From contig NZ_MCGV01000001.1 in assembly GCF_001705235.1 (NCBI RefSeq), positions 1-64,000 on the forward strand: a stretch of DNA of 64,000 bases. Reading direction: 5' to 3'. Source of the DNA: Clostridium pasteurianum. GTDB lineage: Bacteria; Bacillota; Clostridia; Clostridiales; Clostridiaceae. A program made the position numbers and the translations under genes. The notes beneath the pieces were generated by a model. The model saw only the letters and a program-made list of their open reading frames with translations, did no database searches and had not been told where the DNA came from. Positions 16,670-25,750 of this stretch are shown one piece after another. The stretch's first letter is position 1, and every line of letters starts with the position of its first letter.

Positions 16670-18295
16670 TTATAATAATTGAATATCCTTTCTTAGTAAT
16701 TTAATTCTATAACGCATCCATTCATGTTCTAAAAATGCTTGTTTATCTGTAAGCAGTCTATCCCATTTTACAACCATTTCATTTTCAATATCATTTATAT
16801 CACCTTTTTCAGCTTTTTCAATCATTTCAAGAAACATTTCGTATAATTTATTACTAACGTAGGCTGCCGTATCTTTATACGACTTTTTATACTCACTCAT
16901 TTCTATTTCTACATTTTCAAACTCATCACTTTGATGTTTCCAGACCTCATAAAGTCTTAATTCATATAAAATTTTTTCACAAGTATTATCAAAACGCTTT
17001 ACACTATCAAGCTTACCAATTTTCTCTATAATCCTAAACATTTTTTCTATTTTCCCATTTTTGAATGAATATGAATATGTGAATTCATTTTTGTTATCAT
17101 TAATTAATAAACCATCACTAACTATCCTTTGAAAAATTCTCGTATCTGGAAAAACATATAATGAATGAATCCAATTTTGAGGGCTATATCCTAACCCCAC
17201 ATTTAAGAGAAATTCAGCATTACTTCTTAAATCCTTAAACGTAACATATGGATGAAACATTATTATCATCCCACACACATCTACTCCGTTTTTAGAAAAC
17301 ATCTCAAAAGTTTTATAATTATTTGCTACAGTTGCTCTTTTTCCAAATGTCATTAACGAATCATCTGCTCCACTTTCAAATCCTGGTGAAACACTAAAAA
17401 GACCTAACTTTTTCATCCTCGCAATTAATTCATTATCATTATCTGACCATGATTCAGCCCTTGTTAAAAATGAAAAGGCCATTTTAATATTACTTGCTTC
17501 TAATAAATCTAAAAACTTTTTTATTCTTTTCTTTTCTCTAGGATCATTATCTTCAAAAGAACTGTCAACAAATTCTACAACAAGTCTTTTATCTGGGAAA
17601 TTATCTCTAATATATTTCAATTCATCTATAATCCCTTTTGCTGATTTTCCTCTCCATCGAGAGTACTTAACTACTTTACTTACGCGATGAGATACACAGA
17701 AAGCACAATTTCCCAAACATCCTCTAGATGTAGAAATTGATGTGAAAACTGTAGGTGATCTTCTATCATTTAAGTCTCTAGTTACATCAATTACTGGAAA
17801 AGGTAATGCATCTAAATCTTTTACTTCTTCCCTAGGTTTTGTTTTCATTATATAACCATCTTTTCTATAGAAAATACCTCTACAAGTTTCTATACTTTCA
17901 TTTTCGTCAATTCTATTACATAATTCTACGTAAGTTAATTCACTTTCACCATAAGTAATTATGTCAATATGATCCTCTTGCCTTAAAACTTTTGATGCAT
18001 AAAGTGTTGCTGTATGTCCTCCTGTTACTGTAACAATATTAGGGTCTATTTCCTTAATTTTTTGAAATATAGAATAAACCATATCTTTTGTTTCAGGAAA
18101 TAAAGTAATAGCCACCATATGAGGATTATGGGAAATTATTTTATTACATACTTCATCCAACGTATCTCCTTGAAATACATATATACTAGTATTGTGGCCA
18201 CTTGACCGTAACGAAGCTGCTATATATTGCAATCCCAAATTATTTCTTTGGAATAATGAAGAATATGGTCTCCATTCCAATAATACAACATTCAT
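16670..18295 (-). CDS. B12-binding radical SAM protein, paralogue 2
   Basis: This 541-residue protein has the same architecture as the gene at 13887. The cobalamin-binding domain reads VAITLFPETKD, VTGGHTATLYASKV and IITYGESELTYVEL; the radical SAM motif is SISTSRGCLGNCAFC (Cys193, Cys197, Cys200); a long C-terminal helical region follows. Shared blocks such as RAESWSD-E-I and GFESG/GYESS show that the two arose by duplication and probably perform successive or alternative radical reactions. Both need cobalamin and reduced [4Fe-4S], consistent with an anaerobe. Spacing to the next ligase gene is ~75 bp. Confidence 0.88.
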   Translation of the reverse strand: MNVVLLEWRPYSSLFQRNNLGLQYIAASLRSSGHNTSIYVFQGDTLDEVCNKIISHNPHMVAITLFPETKDMVYSIFQKIKEIDPNIVTVTGGHTATLYASKVLRQEDHIDIITYGESELTYVELCNRIDENESIETCRGIFYRKDGYIMKTKPREEVKDLDALPFPVIDVTRDLNDRRSPTVFTSISTSRGCLGNCAFCVSHRVSKVVKYSRWRGKSAKGIIDELKYIRDNFPDKRLVVEFVDSSFEDNDPREKKRIKKFLDLLEASNIKMAFSFLTRAESWSDNDNELIARMKKLGLFSVSPGFESGADDSLMTFGKRATVANNYKTFEMFSKNGVDVCGMIIMFHPYVTFKDLRSNAEFLLNVGLGYSPQNWIHSLYVFPDTRIFQRIVSDGLLINDNKNEFTYSYSFKNGKIEKMFRIIEKIGKLDSVKRFDNTCEKILYELRLYEVWKHQSDEFENVEIEMSEYKKSYKDTAAYVSNKLYEMFLEMIEKAEKGDINDIENEMVVKWDRLLTDKQAFLEHEWMRYRIKLLRKDIQLL

Positions 18296-18371
18296 ATTTT
18301 TCTCCTTTCTACTTCCAGACCTAATTCAATTTACCACTAATAGTTATTATATTAGTAAGTAATTATTTTAA

Positions 18372-19835
18372 TTAACTTAATCTACGAATTTTACCATAAC
18401 GACTTTTAGGAATATTATCTATTACCTCAATTCTACTAGGTACTTTATATGGCAATAACATTTTCTTGCAATATTGAATTACATTCTTTGTATCTATTTC
18501 CACTCCACTTTTTAGTACTACTTTAGCAACTACTATCTCCCCAATTTCTTCATCTTTTTCACCAACCATCATAGCCTCTGAAATTCCTGGATATGAAATG
18601 AGAACACTTTCTACCTCTTGTGGATTTACTAAATGTCCTCCTACATTAACTGTATCCGATACTCTTCCAGTAATATACAAATATCCTTCTTCATCCATAT
18701 AACCTAAATCACCAGTGTAAACCCAACCATCTCTAAAAACCATCTTTTCTAATTCAGGTTTACAAAAATACCCACTTGATTTATGAGTTCCTGACACTAC
18801 AATTTCTCCTTCATTAAAGGGTGCTACATCTTTTCCTATTTTATCAACTATTTTAAGCTTAACTCCTTTCTGACAAATGCCTACTGATTTGCGTAATTTT
18901 TCTATGTCGTTATTAGGATTGAATGTACAATAAAAAGCTTCTGATGAACAAAATATTGATCTTATAGGTACACTAGTTAATTTATAAAATTCATTAAATG
19001 TATCTTCATCTAAATATGCAGAAGTGGCAACACATAATCTTAAATTGGTAAATTTATTTATTTTACGTACCTTCATTGCATTTATCATAAGTCTGTAGAA
19101 GTATGGTACAGTAAAAAATACAGTTGTATTTGTTTCCCTCAGTACTCTTAATGCTGTTGAAGGAATTGGTTCATCAATTAAAACTAAAGTAGCTCCACTA
19201 GCTAATGATGGTAAAATAGCCGTGAAAATTACTGATGGTAATGATGGTGTTAAAGGAGTCATAAAAGTATCGCTACTTGTTAACTTAAATGCATCTATTA
19301 ATGATGTTATTATAGCTATTGTTGCATCGACATTATACATAACACATTTAGGTGCACCTGTTGTCCCTGATGTATATGTATAGAATGCACTATTTTTTAT
19401 AGACTCAATATTATCATTACAGTATATTTTTCTAATAATCCAATTAGGTCTTAATTCAAAACTGAATTCCTCTAATTTACCGGTTAACGCTTTTAAGTGT
19501 TCAGGATTTTCACTGCATATCCACTGTGGTTTTCCTGATTCTAGCGCACGACTTATCTCTGCAACTCCTGAAGTTGGTTCTGTCGGTATTGGAATGGCTC
19601 CCAACTTCCATAAAGCTAGCCAAGACGATATAAAATCTAATCTATCATCTGTACTTAATACTAATCTATCCCCTTCTCTTACTCCTATTGAATTAAAAAA
19701 GTTCGACCAACTTAAAACTCTTTCACTTAATTCTTTATATGATATTTTTTTTTCTGTTATTATTATCCCTATTTTCTCTGGATATCTTTTAAAATTATCC
19801 TCAAAAAGCTTATAAAGCTTATTTTCATTACTCAT
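18372..19835 (-). CDS. AMP-forming acyl/aminoacyl ligase (ANL superfamily), ligase 2
   Basis: This ~487-residue free-standing adenylation enzyme has FYTYTSGTTGAPKCVMY, FCSSEAFY, WVYTGDLGYMD, ITGRVSDTVNVGG and the C-terminal PKSRYGKIRRLS, whose Lys is expected to catalyse adenylation. The ATG at 19835 is preferred over one 9 nt upstream because AAAGG would abut that one. It is a paralogue of the ligase at 12368, so the pathway probably activates two different acids or loads two different carriers. It is the first biosynthetic gene after the exporter genes. Confidence 0.9.
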   Translation of the reverse strand: MSNENKLYKLFEDNFKRYPEKIGIIITEKKISYKELSERVLSWSNFFNSIGVREGDRLVLSTDDRLDFISSWLALWKLGAIPIPTEPTSGVAEISRALESGKPQWICSENPEHLKALTGKLEEFSFELRPNWIIRKIYCNDNIESIKNSAFYTYTSGTTGAPKCVMYNVDATIAIITSLIDAFKLTSSDTFMTPLTPSLPSVIFTAILPSLASGATLVLIDEPIPSTALRVLRETNTTVFFTVPYFYRLMINAMKVRKINKFTNLRLCVATSAYLDEDTFNEFYKLTSVPIRSIFCSSEAFYCTFNPNNDIEKLRKSVGICQKGVKLKIVDKIGKDVAPFNEGEIVVSGTHKSSGYFCKPELEKMVFRDGWVYTGDLGYMDEEGYLYITGRVSDTVNVGGHLVNPQEVESVLISYPGISEAMMVGEKDEEIGEIVVAKVVLKSGVEIDTKNVIQYCKKMLLPYKVPSRIEVIDNIPKSRYGKIRRLS

Positions 19836-19903
19836 AATAATCATCCTTTCTTTGAATTTTATATTACATTAAAATTACTTAAGTTTTATTTCTTATTAAT
19901 AGA

Positions 19904-20707
19904 TTAACTTGAAGCACTTGAATATTTTTTGATACTTTGCTTAAAAAAGTATACCGAAACAACATAAATGGTAATTGAAAATATTAATTCTAATAGTATA
20001 TCCGCCGAATAAATTTTCCCTAAAAGCGCTTCTACTGGCATAGTAGTAATTATTCCTACTGGTATTATCCATGTAAGTATATTTTTAAATACTATTGGAT
20101 ATATATTTACTGGATATCTACCTAACTCCATTAAACTATCAAAAATCCATAAAAGTGGAGTTCCTAAATACCAAAAAGCAGCTGATGTTAAAATCAACAT
20201 GACAGAATATAAAACTACTAATGCAATAAATAATGCCACAATTAACAGTATTACATTCTTTAAAATAATAACTTTTGACATATTAAATATAGCTATAGCT
20301 AAAACTATAATACTAATCACTAAATCAATTAGTGTTAAAGGAGCCCAATTCTTAATACTGATATACATCTGTATTGGAATTGGTTTTAATAAAGTGAAGT
20401 CAAAACTACCCGTCCATAACTCGCCTCCTAATCCAGATATCGATGAAAGGCTTGGAGCAATAAATAAGTTTTTAAAACTCTGCATAAACATAAACATTCC
20501 GGTTACTGCTAATATTTCATAAAAGCTCCACCCGTTTATATTGGGTACTTTTGTGAACAATATAAGTATTCCTCCTATGCTTCCTACAATTACCAGTAAG
20601 GAGTTTAATACTTTTACAAAGAAATCAAACCTAAATGCTATTTCTTGTTGAATCGATGTTTTAAAAAACACTTTAGCCATACTAATAAATATTTTTATAT
20701 AACGCAT
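19904..20707 (-). CDS. ABC-2 type exporter permease subunit 1
   Basis: This 267-residue integral membrane protein has about six hydrophobic segments (e.g. FLLIVGSIGGILILF-like around residue 40, VIILKNVILLIVALFIALVV, ELIFSITIYVVSVYF near the end). It matches the ABC-2 permease type (DUF990-like) that occurs as heterodimeric pairs with a NatA-like ATPase. It lies 1 bp from the second permease and belongs to the ATPase-permease-permease cassette at 19904-22504. The cassette probably exports the cluster's product. Confidence 0.82.
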   Translation of the reverse strand: MRYIKIFISMAKVFFKTSIQQEIAFRFDFFVKVLNSLLVIVGSIGGILILFTKVPNINGWSFYEILAVTGMFMFMQSFKNLFIAPSLSSISGLGGELWTGSFDFTLLKPIPIQMYISIKNWAPLTLIDLVISIIVLAIAIFNMSKVIILKNVILLIVALFIALVVLYSVMLILTSAAFWYLGTPLLWIFDSLMELGRYPVNIYPIVFKNILTWIIPVGIITTMPVEALLGKIYSADILLELIFSITIYVVSVYFFKQSIKKYSSASS

Positions 20708-20708
20708 A

Positions 20709-21500
20709 TCATCCTCCTATTGATGTATAGTGTTTTATACCTTTTTTCCATACAATTTTATTTAAAATAATAACAACTACAATACATATTAATTGATATA
20801 TAATTCCATTAATTATTTGATTGTGATCCAACTTCCCTAGTAAAACTTCAACTGGAAAACCTAACATATATCTAAATGGTAAAAACAAAGATAATGATTT
20901 TACAAAACCAGGTAAAAGTATTGTAGGAATTACTTGTCCCGCAAATAAAAATATCAATGTATCGTTTATACTTAAAAGAGAATTAATCTTATCTGTTACT
21001 AAAGCAAATAAAGATAAAGTGTATGCAAACATAAATCGAATAACCTGAGCCATAATTAAACATATAATAAAACATATAATATTTGTTGTTGTTAACTGTA
21101 CATTAAAACCAAATATTAATACAATTATACTTATAAATATTATTACAAACGGAGCACATGCAACTTTCATTGCTATGTCCGCTGCTATCGGCTCATATAT
21201 TGGTGGCAATGGTCGTAATAGCCACTGTGAAAATGTACCATTAAAAATATTATCTCCAACTGTCCAATTGGAGATTGGATAAGTTAATTGATTTACAAAT
21301 ATTAATACAGTATAATATGAAATAAAATCATTTCTTGCGAATCCTGATATATTTCCTTGTCCAACAGCAACAACCCATACTAGCATATATATTAATGGAG
21401 TCATCATCCAACCAAACATTAATGTCCAATAAAATCCTCTAGAGGCCATATAACTAAAAAAAGATTTCTTTATTAGTGCTATTCCACCTCTCAAATTCAT
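20709..21500 (-). CDS. ABC-2 type exporter permease subunit 2
   Basis: This 263-residue membrane protein has about six transmembrane segments, including a long LICIVVVIILNKIVW at the C-terminus. Its start overlaps the ATPase stop by 4 nt (ATGA), so the two are translationally coupled. Together with the permease at 19904 it forms a heterodimeric ABC-2 channel of the DUF990-like type. The operon position suggests export of the natural product or detoxification. Confidence 0.82.
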   Translation of the reverse strand: MNLRGGIALIKKSFFSYMASRGFYWTLMFGWMMTPLIYMLVWVVAVGQGNISGFARNDFISYYTVLIFVNQLTYPISNWTVGDNIFNGTFSQWLLRPLPPIYEPIAADIAMKVACAPFVIIFISIIVLIFGFNVQLTTTNIICFIICLIMAQVIRFMFAYTLSLFALVTDKINSLLSINDTLIFLFAGQVIPTILLPGFVKSLSLFLPFRYMLGFPVEVLLGKLDHNQIINGIIYQLICIVVVIILNKIVWKKGIKHYTSIGG

Positions 21501-22504
21501 TTTATCACCCCTTCTCTGTATATCTGATCAATAACAGCTTCTATTGAAGGGTCTTCTATTGTCAAGTCAGATAGAACTAATCTATCTGAATGTAATAAGG
21601 ATGTTGTAACTGTTAATACATCTTCTTTTTTTACTCTAACTATACAAGTTTGTTCATCTTTGCTTATTACTTTAGCGTCAGAATTTATACACTTTTTGAT
21701 ACTTTCAATATTTAATTTCTCTTCACTTGATGTTATCTTTACTAATTTAAAAGGTAATAATTTTGTTCCTAAATCTTTTAACCCTCCATCATAAAGTAAA
21801 TTTCCTTTATTAATCAGAATAACTCTAGAACATAATGAAGTAATATCCCCCATATAGTGACTGGTTAAAATAATGGTTGTATTATATTTCTTGTTATATT
21901 CTTTAATAAAATTGTGTAATCTAAATCGTATTGACACATCCATCCCTAATGTTGGCTCATCAAGAAATATAATTTTAGGTTTATAAAGTAATGCTGCTGC
22001 AAATTCACATTTTGCTCGTTCTCCAAGCGATAAATTTCTAGGAAGCTTAGGTAATAATTCTTTAATGTCTAATAAATTAACTAACTCTTCAAGTCTTTCA
22101 TTGTAGTCTTTCGTTGAAATTCCATAGATCTCTTTAGTTACATAAAAAGAATCTAATACAGTTATATTTTGGTTTAATTGTGACTTGTTTCCCATAATCA
22201 TGCTGACCTGTTTTAGGTATTTTGATTTTTTTTCATATGGTTTAAATCCTGCTACTTTTATATTTCCTGCTGTAGGATAAAGTAAACCAGCAAGCATCTT
22301 TAATGTAGTTGTTTTTCCAGCACCATTGGGACCTATAAATCCAACAATTTCACCTTCATCAATTTTAAAACTAATATTGTCAACTGCTGTAATATAATTA
22401 TATACAGGATGAACTAGACTTTTAAAAGATTCTATTAGTCCATGCTTTCGAACTGGAACCTTATATTTTTTTTTTAGATTCTTAACTTTTATTTGAGAAT
22501 TCAT
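21497..22504 (-). CDS. ABC exporter ATPase (NatA/CcmA type)
   Basis: This 335-residue ATPase has Walker A GPNGAGKTT (58-66), a Q-loop region, the signature LSLGERAKCEF, Walker B KIIFLDEPTLGMD and the switch His in ILTSHYMGD. The C-terminal ~100 residues form the extra domain common in drug and polysaccharide exporter ATPases. It powers the two permeases encoded immediately downstream. An internal gap of only 25 bp to the DegT-type gene keeps it in the same operon. Confidence 0.92.
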   Translation of the reverse strand: MNSQIKVKNLKKKYKVPVRKHGLIESFKSLVHPVYNYITAVDNISFKIDEGEIVGFIGPNGAGKTTTLKMLAGLLYPTAGNIKVAGFKPYEKKSKYLKQVSMIMGNKSQLNQNITVLDSFYVTKEIYGISTKDYNERLEELVNLLDIKELLPKLPRNLSLGERAKCEFAAALLYKPKIIFLDEPTLGMDVSIRFRLHNFIKEYNKKYNTTIILTSHYMGDITSLCSRVILINKGNLLYDGGLKDLGTKLLPFKLVKITSSEEKLNIESIKKCINSDAKVISKDEQTCIVRVKKEDVLTVTTSLLHSDRLVLSDLTIEDPSIEAVIDQIYREGVIK

Positions 22505-22529
22505 TATTGTTCCTCCACTTTAAAGCAAA

Positions 22530-23645
22530 TTATATTTCATGTATTATTATACTTAATGTATTAACTATAAATTCTATTTCATCATTGGTTAAACTAGGGT
22601 ATATTGGTAAGCATATATGCCTACTACAAATATCGTTTGCATTAGGGAAATCGCCCTTAAATCCAAGTTCTTTAGCTATTGGCTGTTTATGTAATGGAAT
22701 TGCATAAACCTCACCTTGTAAAGAAATTCCTCTGTCCTTCATCTTTTCTTTTATAATTTCACGATTAACTCCTTTGGGTAATAAAACAATATATTTATAC
22801 CAATTACATCTATCATTAGGTTTTACTATTGTAACTTCTGGAATTAACTTTTCAATCATTTCTGTATACCTATCTGCTATTTTTTGTCTAATATTAATTA
22901 TTTCATCTAATCTTTCAAATTGTGATAAAGCAATTACAGATGTTAGTTCATTCATCCTATAATTTGATCCTAATTGAGTATGATATGTCTCCCATGGTTT
23001 AGGTTTCCCATGATTACGAAAAAGCTTAATTTGTTCAGCTATTTTATCATCATTAGTTACAATCACACCTCCTTCTCCACTTGTTATAACTTTAGTTGCA
23101 AATAGAGAAAAACTTCCAGCAACTCCAAAGGTTCCAGCAAATTTGCCATTTAATGAACTACCAATCGCATGAGCAGCATCTTCATAAAGCCACAGCCCTT
23201 GTTTTTCACACCAATTTCTAATTTTTATGATTTCTGGTGTTACTATTCCACCTATGTGAACAATTATGACTCCAGCAGTATTTTTTGTAACTTTTCTTTT
23301 TATTTCATTTAAAGTAACAGAAAAAGTTTTAGGATCAGCATCCAATAACTTTACTTTTCCACCTGCAAACATTACGCCTGTAGCAGTTGCCATAAAAGTA
23401 TTAGTTGGAATTAATACTTCTTTTCCTTTGACTCCTAATACCCTCATTACTACCTCTATAGCACCACTTCCCGAATTTACTGCTATCGCATGCTTTACGC
23501 CAATATATTTTGCAACCTCATTTTCAAACTTTTCTACATTCTTACCTTGACTTATTTGTCCTGTTGATAAACATTCATCGATTTTATTAAGTATTGATTT
23601 TCTTTCTTCTTTTCCAAACGATATTTTTAATGATCGTATGTCCAT
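22530..23645 (-). CDS. DegT/DnrJ/EryC1/StrS-type PLP aminotransferase
   Basis: This ~371-residue PLP enzyme of the DegT family has VNSGSGAIEVVMRVL near residue 60, EDAAHAIGSS for the PLP-ring Asp and the Lys-containing SLFATKVITSGEGG, followed by RNHGKPKPWE and LGSNYRMNEL. The start at 23645 is set by GGGAGG 8 nt upstream; a longer in-frame ORF reaches 23681 and would overlap the upstream gene. The family usually aminates keto-sugars, but members also act on cyclitols and other ketones. It may supply an amine-bearing building block. No other sugar genes are present, so a non-sugar substrate is likely. Confidence 0.9.
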   Translation of the reverse strand: MDIRSLKISFGKEERKSILNKIDECLSTGQISQGKNVEKFENEVAKYIGVKHAIAVNSGSGAIEVVMRVLGVKGKEVLIPTNTFMATATGVMFAGGKVKLLDADPKTFSVTLNEIKRKVTKNTAGVIIVHIGGIVTPEIIKIRNWCEKQGLWLYEDAAHAIGSSLNGKFAGTFGVAGSFSLFATKVITSGEGGVIVTNDDKIAEQIKLFRNHGKPKPWETYHTQLGSNYRMNELTSVIALSQFERLDEIINIRQKIADRYTEMIEKLIPEVTIVKPNDRCNWYKYIVLLPKGVNREIIKEKMKDRGISLQGEVYAIPLHKQPIAKELGFKGDFPNANDICSRHICLPIYPSLTNDEIEFIVNTLSIIIHEI

Positions 23646-23670
23646 TTTTAGTCCTCCCAACATATTATTT

Positions 23671-24570
23671 TTACCAATCATATACTAATGCTCTTCCTAA
23701 AAAATCATTATTTCTTATTGCTTTAATTGTATCTGATATATGCTCTGCATGAACATGCTGACCAATCAGATCAGTTACATTTAACTCACCACTAGCTAAT
23801 AAAGAAACTGCATTAATTTTATTATCATGAGATAAAGAACGATTTATTTCAGAATTGCAATTATAATATTTAACTTGATCAATATTATTTTGAATATTTC
23901 TTTGAATTTCTTGAGCCCATTTTTCTGAAGTTAAATTAATTATATTTTTAACATTTTTATTAATACTTTTTAATTTATATTGATTCTTGTAAATTATATA
24001 CTTAGCTCCACTCTTTTTTAATATTTCTTGTTTAATATCATTGTTATCAATTATGATTATAGGATGAATATCTATACGTTTTAATAACCTTACTATAATT
24101 ACCCCTAGTAAATCACATCCTAAAACAATTAATTCTTTGCTATCTGACATAGAAATATCGTTACATATATCTATAGCTTTACATATTAAAGGAATAAAAG
24201 TAGCATCAACTAAATCAATATTTTTTGAAATTTCATCAAACATTATACATTCTTTTTTTAACTTTTGTAATTTTTTTAACTTAATATATTTATTCATATA
24301 TGGAGATATTAAAACAACTGATCCAATATCAATATTTTTATAGTCATCCCCTACTTCTTCAACAATAGCTACAGATGAATATGCGTTGTGATTAGGAATA
24401 ATTTCCTTAGATATATTACTTGATAATTTATAAGTATTAGTACCCACTAAAGTAAATAAATTTCTCAATAAAACTTCATCTGACATTATTTTTCTGGAAC
24501 ATAACTCCACATAACAATCAGGTATACCATCTTTAACTTTTATTGAAATATTTTCATATTTATCTTCCAA
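23671..24570 (-). CDS. Zinc-less medium-chain dehydrogenase-like protein
   Basis: This 299-residue protein is shorter than the ~340 residues usual for medium-chain dehydrogenases. A GroES-like N-terminal half and a Rossmann half (ELIVLGCDLLGVIIVRLL, then PIIIIDNND and a KKSGAKY stretch) can be traced. The catalytic zinc ligands are absent: the CG-TD region reads VGTNTYK and the GHE region reads IPNHNAY. It is therefore probably not a zinc alcohol dehydrogenase and may be a quinone-reductase-like or non-catalytic relative. The start is TTG (24570-24568) with GGTGATG 6 nt upstream. It may prepare the ketone for the DegT enzyme next to it. Confidence 0.65.
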   Translation of the reverse strand: MEDKYENISIKVKDGIPDCYVELCSRKIMSDEVLLRNLFTLVGTNTYKLSSNISKEIIPNHNAYSSVAIVEEVGDDYKNIDIGSVVLISPYMNKYIKLKKLQKLKKECIMFDEISKNIDLVDATFIPLICKAIDICNDISMSDSKELIVLGCDLLGVIIVRLLKRIDIHPIIIIDNNDIKQEILKKSGAKYIIYKNQYKLKSINKNVKNIINLTSEKWAQEIQRNIQNNIDQVKYYNCNSEINRSLSHDNKINAVSLLASGELNVTDLIGQHVHAEHISDTIKAIRNNDFLGRALVYDW

Positions 24571-24609
24571 ATTATCATCACCAACTTAATAAATTTTTAA
24601 TTGTTCAGT

Positions 24610-25308
24610 TTATATGTGATCTGCTATCGATACATATCTGCCTCCAATTAATGGTGTGTGAAAGTGAGGTAACCAACCATGTACAGAGAATTTACCTTTA
24701 GAATCAAAACCTGCTATAAGCATAGCGTTTCCTTCATACTTACCATGTGTTAACCATATCTTATATTTAGTATCTGGTGTTTTCCCTGTTAAATATCTCA
24801 TACGCGCTATAAATACCATATATCGTTCTAAACTCATTCCTAACTTTCCTTCATTTTTATATGTCCTTTGAATTTCTCTCCCAGGTTTATCAAAATTTTC
24901 AGGTATCAAAGAACACTTTGTTGTAAACCAAAAATCCTCCACTTCTGATGTATCACTTACCAACTCATCATCTAATGCCCAACTATTAAAATTAAAAAGT
25001 TGTCCTAATTCTTTTCTTGTAATTCCTTTAGGTACGCATAATAAAATTTCATTACTGTCATAAATATCTTTAATTTCCTCTTGTGTAAAATATGGCAATT
25101 TTAAATTAAATTTTCTACCTAAAATATTTTCTATTCCCAGTGTTTTATACCAATTTTCCATTTCAAATCTAATATATTCTGGATTTGTATTATCTAACTT
25201 TTTATTTGTAAATCTAATTAAATCGTCTTTTAAAATAATACCTTCATCAATCATTGCTTCAATAGTATCTAACACACCATTTACTAAAGAATTTTTTTTA
25301 TTTATCAA
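24610..25308 (-). CDS. Unrecognised ~230-residue protein, paralogue of the gene at 1158
   Basis: First gene of the minus-strand biosynthetic operon. It starts at TTG (25308-25306) with GAGGAAGG 7 nt upstream. It shares blocks with the gene at 1158, among them LCVPKGI-R-ELGQLF, SWAL, FWFTTKCSLIP, SLERYMVFIARMRYLTGK, IWLTHGKYEG and MLIAGFDSKG-FSVHGW. No signal peptide or membrane span is visible, and I recognise no catalytic motif with certainty. Being promoter-proximal, it is expressed early or highly. One copy opens the operon and another lies at the far visible end, a placement that fits immunity or a housekeeping role for the pathway. Confidence 0.7.
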   Translation of the reverse strand: MINKKNSLVNGVLDTIEAMIDEGIILKDDLIRFTNKKLDNTNPEYIRFEMENWYKTLGIENILGRKFNLKLPYFTQEEIKDIYDSNEILLCVPKGITRKELGQLFNFNSWALDDELVSDTSEVEDFWFTTKCSLIPENFDKPGREIQRTYKNEGKLGMSLERYMVFIARMRYLTGKTPDTKYKIWLTHGKYEGNAMLIAGFDSKGKFSVHGWLPHFHTPLIGGRYVSIADHI

Positions 25309-25360
25309 CCCGAATCCTTCCTCTCGAATAATTTTATAAATATATAACTTATATGTTATG

Positions 25361-25390
25361 TAATTACATTATAGTACTATTATGTAATTA
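25361..25390. promoter_or_regulatory. 30-bp near-perfect palindrome, copy 1 (operator candidate)
   Basis: The arms are TAATTACAT and ATGTAATTA with centre AGTACT; only one base pair of the 30-bp dyad mismatches (positions 10 and 21). A second, shorter inverted repeat ATAAC-N6-GTTAT lies at 25344-25359. On the minus strand the dyad contains a TATAAT hexamer, so a repressor here would block cluster transcription. No regulator gene is in the cluster. Confidence 0.6.
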
Positions 25391-25591
25391 TATAAAGCAA
25401 AATTTTATCAAAAATTACTTATTTTATTATTAAATTGTAACTTATTTGTACCAAAATCAAGTAAATGTATTTATATGTAAATAGTGAAAATACATGTATG
25501 ACATGAAGAAGAGTTTAAAATTGTATAATATTGGCATAAAGATTCCAATGTTTTTTAAATAATTTTATAAATGTATAACTTATATGTTATT

Positions 25592-25621
25592 TAATTACAT
25601 TATAGTACTATTATGTATTTA
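25592..25621. promoter_or_regulatory. 30-bp palindrome, copy 2 (operator candidate)
   Basis: Second copy of the dyad, 231 bp to the right, with one arm decayed (ATGTATTTA in place of ATGTAATTA). It lies ~130 bp upstream of the DUF362 start on the plus strand and retains the AGTACT centre. Two copies facing divergent genes suggest cooperative or looping regulation, which is inference. Confidence 0.55.
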
Positions 25622-25750
25622 AGTAAAGTAAAATTTTATCAAAACTACTTATTTTACTTGAAATTTATATCTCATCTGTATTATAATGTAATAAATGTAT
25701 TTATGCATAAATGATGAAAACATTTGTACCACATGAGGGGGAATTTAAAA

